Below are positions 1-5,149 of a stretch of 5,149 nt of DNA, piece by piece (within the stretch, counting starts at the first letter, position 1; every line of letters starts with the position of its first letter). The stretch covers positions 1-5,149 of the forward strand of contig JAGYLT010000194.1 of the NCBI GenBank assembly GCA_018400545.1, written 5' to 3'. Both the position numbers and the translations under genes were made by a program. The notes beneath the pieces were generated by a model that saw only the letters and a program-made list of their open reading frames with translations, was not told the origin of the DNA and ran no database searches. Origin of the DNA: Bacteroidales bacterium. Its GTDB lineage: Bacteria; Bacteroidota; Bacteroidia; Bacteroidales; 4484-276.

Positions 1-1214
1 AGGTGCTGGCGGGTAGTTTCACCCATCCATACTTTCACCTCTTTATCCATCACATCCTGTGAGAAATTTTTAAAATAGGTCAACTGATCCACCATGCCCC
101 TGCTGATGCCCAGTTCATCGGGATAGTAGAGCGTCTGGCTCACACTGTTGCGCCAATCAAAATCGAAAGGCATGCGTACTTCCTGCGGAAATTGCTGGCC
201 TTCCCCGATGGTTGCCTCATAAAAATCAGGATAGATCAGATTAAAATTGGCAACGAGCTCCGCGTTTTCTTCAGGCATCACAAAAACAAAACTTGCCTCT
301 GTACTGATCACGGTGCCGTCCTGCGTCCAGTTGATAAAGCTGAAACTTTCATTGGCTGATGCAGAAACAGTGATTTCTTCCCCTTCGGCATATACGCCTG
401 CACCGCTCAGCGTCCCCCCGTTTTCAGGGTTTGCTGTCAGGCTAAGGGTATATTGCGGAATGGTAGATTCGAAGTTGGCAATGAGTGTGACGTTTTCCTC
501 CGGCATGGTATAGGTAAACGAAGGTTGAGCACTCACCACCTCATCGCCATCGGTCCAGTTCACAAATTCAAAATCAGGATTGGCCACCGCTTCAACTTCG
601 ATGTCTTCGCCTGCCTGATAGGTACCTGCTCCTGAAAGCGTTCCGCCCTCTTCAGGGTCTGAAATCAGGGTCAGGTTGTATGACGGCGTGCTACCACCTG
701 AGATGAGCGCCTGCACAAGCCAGTTTCCGTCACCCCAGTCGAACCATTCAAAGCCATTCCCGAACTTGTTGCCTTTGCCCGGCTCTGCGGGTCCTGCATC
801 ATAACCAACCGTTCCACCCTGAGAGATGCTCACGCCAAACCACAATTCCTTTGCTGCATTGATGGTCCATGATGTGTTAAGATCAATTTCGTTCCACTGG
901 CCAAAAGTTACCATAGATACAGGCTGGGTGTACATCAGCACAGGCAATGCGCCCGGATCGGCCTCCCAGATTTTAAGCTGATAGCCGGCAGTATTCTGAA
1001 CAGGCCCCGGATGGAATTTTATTTTAGTTATGCTTTTTCCGTCATAGGTTGATAAATCAGCCGGTTCGAAACGCAAAGCAAGGTCGAGCTGCACCCCGGC
1101 CCAGGGGTTTGCCTGGAAATTCTGGTATTCGCCATCGCCCCAATAGAGCCACTGTGCCTGAAGTGAAAAAGCACAAAAAATTAAAATAGTTGATAATTGT
1201 AGTTTCCTTTTCAT
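1..1214 (-). CDS. Secreted modular protein with InlB-like repeats (C-terminus outside window)
   Basis: The frame is open from the ATG at 1214-1212 to the left edge (404 codons, no stop), so the protein is partial. Residues 1-20 form a signal peptide (MKRK, then a hydrophobic core, then LQA before QW). Residues 22-172 form a beta-rich module ending in LWFGVSI, YDAGPAEPGKG and NWLVQALI. A relative of this module is in the upstream neighbour. Residues 179-249 and 255-325 are two InlB-type (divergent B-repeat, Flg_new_2-like) units with GGTLSGAG, NWT, TMPEEN or VMPEEN, and ANF. Residues 330-404 start another module with IGEG and SQTLYYPDELG, a pattern I know from secreted Bacteroidota proteins near cleaved-adhesin domains. 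The start lies 16 bp after the neighbour's stop, with no Shine-Dalgarno site but an AT-rich leader, as is normal in this phylum, so the two are probably co-transcribed. A T9SS sorting tail beyond the window is likely but unseen. No catalytic motif is visible; adhesion or matrix binding is an inference. Confidence 0.9.
   Translation of the reverse strand, partial: MKRKLQLSTILIFCAFSLQAQWLYWGDGEYQNFQANPWAGVQLDLALRFEPADLSTYDGKSITKIKFHPGPVQNTAGYQLKIWEADPGALPVLMYTQPVSMVTFGQWNEIDLNTSWTINAAKELWFGVSISQGGTVGYDAGPAEPGKGNKFGNGFEWFDWGDGNWLVQALISGGSTPSYNLTLISDPEEGGTLSGAGTYQAGEDIEVEAVANPDFEFVNWTDGDEVVSAQPSFTYTMPEENVTLIANFESTIPQYTLSLTANPENGGTLSGAGVYAEGEEITVSASANESFSFINWTQDGTVISTEASFVFVMPEENAELVANFNLIYPDFYEATIGEGQQFPQEVRMPFDFDWRNSVSQTLYYPDELGISRGMVDQLTYFKNFSQDVMDKEVKVWMGETTRQH
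240..452 (-). repeat. InlB-type repeat 2 of the partial secreted protein
   Basis: Codes residues 255-325, also 71 residues. Landmarks are ANPENGGTLSGAG, FSFINWTQDG and FVMPEENAELVANF. It is similar but clearly diverged from the preceding unit, so the duplication is not recent. Confidence 0.85.
468..680 (-). repeat. InlB-type repeat 1 of the partial secreted protein
   Basis: Codes residues 179-249. The unit runs from YNLTLISDPEEGGTLSGAG through FEFVNWTDGD to YTMPEENVTLIANF. It has the same length (71 residues) and the same landmarks as the next unit. Proteins of this class use such small beta-grasp-like repeats as spacers or binding modules outside the cell. Confidence 0.85.
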
Positions 1215-1230
1215 AAAAATAATTATCTGG

Positions 1231-1458
1231 TTATTGAATAATGATTTTTCGGGTCAACACCATTCCATCATCGCAAAGGATTTTTGCGGGATATATTCCC
1301 GGTGGAAGCTGCTTTGTGTTTAGCCTGATGGTTGTTAGGCCGTTGCCTTGAATGTGTTTTATCTGTTCGCCGGATGCATTGAAAATTTCAACGGAAGTTA
1401 TTCCGGTTGTGGCACTGATGTTCAGCGTGTTGTTGGCAGGAACGGGATAAATCATCAC
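1231..1458 (-). other. T9SS type A C-terminal sorting domain
   Basis: Codes residues 664-738 and the stop. It begins with the IYPVPANNTLNI strand (family form YPNPxxxxLxI), continues with TSVEIFNASGEQI and LPPGIYPAKI, and ends in a basic-hydrophobic strand TRKIIIQ. This tail directs export through the type IX machinery and is normally removed on the cell surface. The GIYPAKI segment has proline and alanine after the tyrosine, where relatives mostly have hydrophobic residues as in GIYFVKI or GIYLVKI. Confidence 0.88.
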
Positions 1459-3447
1459 TATTTCTTTTTTTGTTTCTTCAATACCTACCAGCACATCTAA
1501 TGTTACAGGGATGGTGGTAACAGCATTAACCGGATCGTTGGTGTTGATTATAATATCCGATTCGTAGCTGCCAACCTCAAGATTTTCTGCATTGATCACC
1601 ACGTCGAGAATTTCGGATTCACCGGGAGCAATGGTATCGGAGCCGGGAGAGACAGAAAGCCAGTAATCGTCAAGGATTAAATTTGCCCTGATGTTGAAAT
1701 TTGAATTGAATGACGAGACTTCCGACAGGCGGGACCACTCGTTGTTGAAATACAACCAGTCGCCCCCCAAAACGGCAGGCCCGGCATCGATCCCTACAGG
1801 TGTGGTTTCGGCGCCATGCGTTGCGGAATATCCAACCCAGATGTCCTCGCCGTTGAGGTATAGAGGAATGGTCAACTGAACTTTGTTCCAACTGAAATCT
1901 TCCGGCTCAAAAGGCTGTTCGTAGAGCAAGATGCCCGGTTCGGTGGGCGTGCCTGCACCCCATACTTTAACTTTTGCCTCTGTTGCTCCGCTCACCAAAA
2001 ACATATCCACCGATTTCATCTGGTATTCATTATAAAGGATAGTCAGGCCGGTAGGAAACATTGCTGCAACGGTGAGTTCACCACCGCTTAGCAAACCTAC
2101 GCCTCCATCATTTTCGCCATCGTAATGCAAAACCGTATTCCTGGAATTATTTCCGGAATGGATTCCTTCAGGGGTTTTACTGTATGCAAGTTCATCAATC
2201 GGTTTCCCGGAAGGAGTTTCTGCAGAAAGCTTGGCTTTTTCAGGTATCCTGTTTAACGGTACCTGCACCATGGCAGTGTATTCAAGTGCGCCCGATCCCG
2301 AATTCTGGATTTCCAACGTAAGTGTATCAATTTCACCCGGCTGCATCACTTCATTGATTGCGTCCGGATTTATGGTCATTTGTGATACCCCGGTTACTTT
2401 CACGTCATCCACATACCAGTCGTGGGTGTATTCGGCATAGTAGCGAAATGCCATGAAGATGGTATCGCCGGCATATTCGGTGATGTCGAGTGTGGTTTCT
2501 TCCCACGCCTCAACCACGGTTTCGGGCGACCAGATCAGTTCAAAATCTTCGTCCGCAGGGTCAGGGCTTCCGGTGGATATCAGCAAACTGTTGCCACCGT
2601 ATCCGGGGTAATAGGAAGCATAGTAATTGTAATTGCGGAAACTGAGTATGTACTCGCCGTTATCAGGTATTACGATCCCCGGCGTAATCAGCCAGTCGTC
2701 TTCCTGATTGAGGCCATAAACATGATAGGCGCAAAATCCGCCACCCGGTGCATCCTTGCTCGTCCAAAGCATATTCCCCAGCACATTGATTTTTGTCCAG
2801 CCATCAGGAGGGAATTCCCCGCCTTCAAAATTTTCTTCCCACGGAAATTCAGAAATAAATACAGGTTCTTCTTCATCAAAATTTGCGGTAAGCGTTATGT
2901 CTTCTGCAGGCATGGTATATGAAAAATCCGGATAGCTGCTTACCAACTGGCCATCGGCATCTGTCCAGTTCACAAAATCGTATCCGAAACTGCCATAAGC
3001 GTTAACCGTAACGCTCGCATTTTCAGGATATTCACCAGCACCGCTCACATTGCCGGAACCCTCCGGAGAAACGTCAAGGTTGAGTTCATAAACCAACTGA
3101 AAATTTGCGGTAAACTCCACATCCTCCTCTGGCATTGTGAATGAAAAGTTTTGAAACCAGGTATAATGCTCACCATTCCAGGTCCAATTGTACAAATCCC
3201 AGCCATCATTTTCCGTACACTGTATGTAAATCGATTCCCCTGCTTCATAAATTCCCGAGCCGATCACCTCGCCGCCCTCTTCAGGATTTGCGTAAAGGGT
3301 TAGTTGATATTCGATTCGTTTTTCACCATTATAGTTCCCGGTGGTTTCACCGGATGTTGAGGGATTAGCGGCCAGGGATAACTGGCAGTTTTGCAGCATT
3401 GCAACTGCGAGAAGAAAGGTGGTCAGAGCCTGGAAAAGTTGTTTCAT
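1231..3447 (-). CDS. T9SS-exported multidomain surface protein (cleaved-adhesin, InlB-like repeats)
   Basis: This is a complete 738-aa protein. Domains in order: signal peptide, about 1-26 (cleavage probably after SLA); InlB-type repeats at 47-116 and 120-190, each with an NWT motif, TMPEED or TMPAED, and ANF; a cleaved-adhesin/MAM-like (choice-of-anchor J) domain at 199-353, shown by FPPDGW, DDWLITPGIVI, LSF, MAFRYYAEY and WYVDDVKV; the first half of an ASH-like beta-sandwich at 357-393; a module at 435-590 (HYDGENDGGVGL, IWVGY, DAGPAVLGGDW); the second half of the ASH-like fold at 594-652 (SPGSDTIAPGES, INTNDP); and a T9SS type A sorting tail at 664-738 (IYPVPANNTLNI to KIIIQ). Such proteins cross the outer membrane through the T9SS and are usually anchored to the surface after tail removal. 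No protease or glycosidase motif is visible, so an adhesive or structural role is inferred. Cys21 lies in LQNC, which is not a good lipobox. The start is supported by the signal peptide and a promoter about 20 bp upstream. Confidence 0.93.
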   Translation of the reverse strand: MKQLFQALTTFLLAVAMLQNCQLSLAANPSTSGETTGNYNGEKRIEYQLTLYANPEEGGEVIGSGIYEAGESIYIQCTENDGWDLYNWTWNGEHYTWFQNFSFTMPEEDVEFTANFQLVYELNLDVSPEGSGNVSGAGEYPENASVTVNAYGSFGYDFVNWTDADGQLVSSYPDFSYTMPAEDITLTANFDEEEPVFISEFPWEENFEGGEFPPDGWTKINVLGNMLWTSKDAPGGGFCAYHVYGLNQEDDWLITPGIVIPDNGEYILSFRNYNYYASYYPGYGGNSLLISTGSPDPADEDFELIWSPETVVEAWEETTLDITEYAGDTIFMAFRYYAEYTHDWYVDDVKVTGVSQMTINPDAINEVMQPGEIDTLTLEIQNSGSGALEYTAMVQVPLNRIPEKAKLSAETPSGKPIDELAYSKTPEGIHSGNNSRNTVLHYDGENDGGVGLLSGGELTVAAMFPTGLTILYNEYQMKSVDMFLVSGATEAKVKVWGAGTPTEPGILLYEQPFEPEDFSWNKVQLTIPLYLNGEDIWVGYSATHGAETTPVGIDAGPAVLGGDWLYFNNEWSRLSEVSSFNSNFNIRANLILDDYWLSVSPGSDTIAPGESEILDVVINAENLEVGSYESDIIINTNDPVNAVTTIPVTLDVLVGIEETKKEIVMIYPVPANNTLNISATTGITSVEIFNASGEQIKHIQGNGLTTIRLNTKQLPPGIYPAKILCDDGMVLTRKIIIQ
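2389..2853 (-). other. Cleaved-adhesin / choice-of-anchor J domain
   Basis: Codes residues 199-353 of the 738-aa protein. The order of motifs is that of the family found in gingipain adhesin regions and many T9SS cargo proteins: an NFEGGEFPPDGW opening, then DDWLITPGIVI, YILSFRNYNYY, a DFELIW segment, TLDITEYAGDTIFMAFRYY, and a closing WYVDDVKV strand. The fold is a jelly-roll that in relatives binds carbohydrate, haem or matrix proteins. The ligand here cannot be read from sequence. Confidence 0.82.
2878..3090 (-). repeat. InlB-type repeat 2 of the 738-aa protein
   Basis: Codes residues 120-190. Landmarks are VSPEGSGNVSGAG, YDFVNWTDADG and YTMPAEDITLTANF. Its NWTD segment closely matches repeat 1 of the downstream protein. 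At the DNA level the 14-mer gtccagttcacaaa occurs in both, which supports common origin. Confidence 0.85.
3100..3309 (-). repeat. InlB-type repeat 1 of the 738-aa protein
   Basis: Codes residues 47-116. Landmarks are YANPEEGGEVIGSG, LYNWTWNG and FTMPEEDVEFTANF. It is the most divergent of the four units in the window: it has an aromatic-rich middle (Trp83, Trp88, Trp90, Trp97) and a cysteine at residue 77. Confidence 0.85.
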
Positions 3448-3465
3448 GGTCCAATTGTTTTACGC

Positions 3466-3496
3466 CAAAATTAGTGAAGCAGTTTTTCGCAACAAA
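3466..3496 (-). promoter_or_regulatory. Bacteroidota-type promoter of the two-gene secreted-protein operon
   Basis: Read on the minus strand, TTTG (3496-3493) is followed after 19 bases by TAATTTTG (3473-3466). This fits the Bacteroidota consensus TTTG-N19-21-TAnnTTTG exactly. Transcription would start near 3461, leaving a leader of only about 14 bases before the ATG at 3447. No strong Shine-Dalgarno site is present in that leader. Confidence 0.68.
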
Positions 3497-3554
3497 AGTA
3501 TTTTTACCTGTTAGTGCTGACAATACCACATTTAGGGTATTTTGGGTCAGGGAG

Positions 3555-3585
3555 GTGCTAATTTCAATCAATTCGTCTAATTTTG
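3555..3585 (+). promoter_or_regulatory. Possible promoter of the histidine kinase gene
   Basis: TAATTTTG at 3578-3585 is a perfect match to the Bacteroidota -7 element. The -33 region is weak: GTG at 3555-3557 lies 20 bases upstream where TTG is expected. Transcription would begin near 3590 and give an untranslated leader of about 86 bases before ATG 3676. A weak -33 would fit low or activator-dependent expression. Confidence 0.4.
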
Positions 3586-3675
3586 GCGGCAGACAACAGG
3601 ATAAAGCTACGGTGCCAAACCATTGAAATAAAGCAAAATGCCCGTGGCCGGGAAAAATGAATACGCCTGGCGGTT

Positions 3676-5149
3676 ATGTCAGTAAAAAAGATTAATCGAA
3701 TGTTGCGTAAAAATTCACGATTTTGGAGAAAGCAAAAAAAACCGGGAATGGTTTTGTCACTCATTTTGGTGGTTTCCGTCCTGATGATTACATTTGTTTT
3801 GTTTTGGTTTTTGCGCTCACCGGGTGGAAATGGTCTAACGGATGATGCCAAAACAGACAATTCGATACCTTATCGTGACGACTACATCGAAGCAGTGAAT
3901 CTGCTCTTATCCCATCCGGATTCGGCACTGGCCATTGCGCGGGAAAAACTCGCGGAATCCAAAAATGACAGCATCACCGAAGAGCTCATCCCTTACTACA
4001 ATATCCTGGGCATCTATTACCGCAACCAGGCCATGTACGGCAAATCCATTGAGACTTTTTATGCCTACCTCGAATATGCCATGAAATATAGCAAACAGCA
4101 GTACATTGCCGAGGCCTACGAAAATATTGGCACCGTTAATTTTTTAACTTACCGCTACAAGGATGCCCTCGGCATGTGGCTGAAATCATTGGAAATTTAT
4201 CAGAAGCAAGGTGATGAACTGAAAATTGCCTGGGTTTTCAACAGCGTGGGAAGGGTGTATTTCGAGATAGGGGATATTAACAAAGCAAGACAATACTATA
4301 AAATGGCCGATGAGATTTTCACCCGTGAAAATTTCCACCTGGGCATTTCTTCTGCAAGCAACCACATGGCCAAATATTTTTTAGAAACCAACCAACCGGA
4401 TTCGGCACTCATTTCTATCAACAAAGCACTTGAACATGCTGAAGCTACCAACAATAATTATGGCCTGAGCAATATTTACCTTGAAAATGGAATTTTTTAT
4501 GAGGAGACCGGTGACTACCCAAAGGCCATCGATAATTTTCTGGTTAGCGATAGCATTGCCGATAATTTGAAACTCACACCATTAAACATTTATCCCAAAC
4601 TGGAACTTGCCGGCGCTTATGTTAAACTTGGGAAAACTGAGATGGCAGGAGCTTATCTTCATGCCGCAAAAAATCTTGTAAATCAGCACAACAGCGACAA
4701 ATTACTTTACAAACTCCATGAAGTTTACGCGCAGTATTACGAAAAGCTTGGCAACGACACCAAAGCCTTCCACTATTACAGGCTTGCCAATGAGCACAAG
4801 TCGAAAATGATCAGCCAGTCAGAAACGTTCCAGGTTTACAACATTGAAATAGAACAGCTCAGCAGCAAAATGGAGATGCAGGACATGGAAATGAAAAGGC
4901 AGGCCCTGCTGCTTGCCCAGCGCAAGAATACCCTGGTGCTCATTGTAATAATTTCAATTTTCGTTATTGGATCGCTCTCATTGCTTTATTATTTGTACCT
5001 GTCGAGAGTGCGGCAACAGGAAACGGCAAAAATGCACCGCCGGGAACTCAGGTATTCCAACGAAAAAAACCAGGCTGTGCTTGAAGCCGAACTCAATGAG
5101 CGCAAACGGCTTGCTTCTGAACTGCACGACGGAATTGGCACACAGCTTT
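3676..5149 (+). CDS. TPR-containing membrane sensor histidine kinase (HisKA_3 type), C-terminus outside window
   Basis: The frame is open from ATG 3676 to the right edge (491 codons). An in-frame TGA at 3658 makes 3676 the first possible ATG; ATG 3700 (residue 9) is an alternative with an A-rich leader. Residues 1-22 are very basic and residues 24-46 form a membrane segment. Residues 65-384 are TPR units. Residues 385-418 look coiled-coil, 419-442 form a second membrane segment, and 443-480 a charged linker helix. The sequence then enters the H-box ERKRLASELHDGIGTQL, with phospho-acceptor His484 (codon 5125-5127), typical of HisKA_3 (NarX/UhpB/DesK-type) kinases. Positive-inside charges suggest a cytoplasmic N-terminus, a periplasmic TPR domain and a cytoplasmic kinase. 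The ATP-binding domain is outside the window. The usual partner is a LuxR/NarL-type response regulator, often encoded next door, but none is visible here. The ligand is unknown. The gene is divergent from the secreted-protein operon, so control of that operon is conceivable but unproven. Confidence 0.92.
   Translation, partial: MSVKKINRMLRKNSRFWRKQKKPGMVLSLILVVSVLMITFVLFWFLRSPGGNGLTDDAKTDNSIPYRDDYIEAVNLLLSHPDSALAIAREKLAESKNDSITEELIPYYNILGIYYRNQAMYGKSIETFYAYLEYAMKYSKQQYIAEAYENIGTVNFLTYRYKDALGMWLKSLEIYQKQGDELKIAWVFNSVGRVYFEIGDINKARQYYKMADEIFTRENFHLGISSASNHMAKYFLETNQPDSALISINKALEHAEATNNNYGLSNIYLENGIFYEETGDYPKAIDNFLVSDSIADNLKLTPLNIYPKLELAGAYVKLGKTEMAGAYLHAAKNLVNQHNSDKLLYKLHEVYAQYYEKLGNDTKAFHYYRLANEHKSKMISQSETFQVYNIEIEQLSSKMEMQDMEMKRQALLLAQRKNTLVLIVIISIFVIGSLSLLYYLYLSRVRQQETAKMHRRELRYSNEKNQAVLEAELNERKRLASELHDGIGTQL
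3868..4827 (+). repeat. TPR array with exact 40-residue (120-bp) period
   Basis: Codes residues 65-384 of the kinase. The small residue at TPR position 8 falls at 112, 152, 192, 232, 272, 312 and 352, and the alanine-type residue at position 20 at 124 (Ser), 164, 204, 244, 284, 324 and 364, always 40 apart. An aromatic at position 11 fits in six of these seven units. A degenerate first unit (65-104) keeps Ala84 in the same register. The 40-residue spacing means each helix pair is longer than the canonical 34-residue TPR, as in TPR_12-type repeats. The array probably forms the periplasmic sensing superhelix. Confidence 0.85.

Larger units (their letters stand above)
3463..3588. repeat. 12-bp inverted repeat spanning the divergent promoters
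   Basis: CGCCAAAATTAG at 3463-3474 is the exact reverse complement of CTAATTTTGGCG at 3577-3588. Each arm covers one of the two candidate -7 elements and extends past its TAATTTTG core by one base upstream and three downstream (GCG). The arms are 102 bp apart, so this is more likely a shared promoter or protein-binding sequence than a hairpin. The rest of the 228-bp intergenic region (3448-3675) shows no gene or terminator. Confidence 0.6.

Noticed and set aside
247..635. Two short plus-strand open frames (88 and 60 codons)
   Set aside because: They run antisense to the InlB-type repeats of the partial secreted protein, whose minus-strand frame is open over 404 codons with clear domains.
1215..1230. 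Possible promoter or terminator between the two leftward genes
   Set aside because: The gap is 16 bp with no hairpin and no room for a full promoter; co-transcription is the simpler reading.
2422..2922. A 166-codon open frame on the plus strand
   Set aside because: It is antisense to the cleaved-adhesin region of the 738-aa protein, shows no recognisable domain and is explained as a shadow of a well-supported gene.
3505..3550. Repeated GGGT-type motifs (tttagggtattttgggtcaggg)
   Set aside because: The similarity is short and imperfect and does not overlap a palindrome, so a regulator site cannot be argued from it.
3641..3652. Small hairpin cccg-tggc-cggg in the kinase leader
   Set aside because: The stem is only four base pairs with no T-run on the plus strand, so neither a terminator nor a riboswitch can be supported.
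3564..3860. A 98-codon minus-strand open frame across the intergenic region and the kinase start
   Set aside because: It overlaps the kinase's membrane anchor codons, has no recognisable motif and would run through the candidate kinase promoter.

Overview
The window looks like a chromosomal segment from a member of the Bacteroidota, probably a Bacteroidales/Marinilabiliales-type environmental lineage. Three things suggest this: a type IX secretion (T9SS) C-terminal sorting domain, modular secreted proteins with cleaved-adhesin and InlB-like repeats, and promoter-like sequences of the Bacteroidota form TTTG-N19-TAnnTTTG with no clear Shine-Dalgarno sites. The lineage below phylum is a guess.

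Layout: two leftward genes occupy 1-3447 and one rightward gene runs from 3676 to the right edge. The 738-aa leftward gene (1231-3447) is complete. It encodes a secreted, probably surface-attached mosaic protein: signal peptide, two InlB-type repeats, a cleaved-adhesin/MAM-like domain, a beta-sandwich ASH-like domain that appears split by an inserted module, and a T9SS type A sorting tail. Sixteen bases downstream starts a second secreted protein (1-1214), cut by the left edge. It reuses two of the same building blocks (the beta-sandwich module and a pair of InlB-type repeats) in the opposite order, so the two look like shuffled paralogues in one operon.

Across a 228-bp divergent intergenic region (3448-3675) lies the start of a membrane-bound sensor histidine kinase (3676 to the right edge). 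It has an N-terminal membrane anchor, about eight TPR units with an exact 40-residue period, a second membrane segment, a coiled coil and the start of a HisKA_3 domain with its phospho-acceptor histidine. The catalytic ATPase domain lies beyond the window. The intergenic region holds a strong candidate promoter for the leftward operon and a weaker one for the kinase. Their -7 elements are identical over 12 bases, as an inverted pair.

A functional tie between the kinase and the surface proteins is possible from the divergent layout but is not shown by the sequence. I see no RNA gene, mobile element, CRISPR array or terminator, and no clearly new system. The most notable structures are the exactly periodic TPR sensor, the mirrored promoter cores and the domain shuffling between the two secreted proteins.
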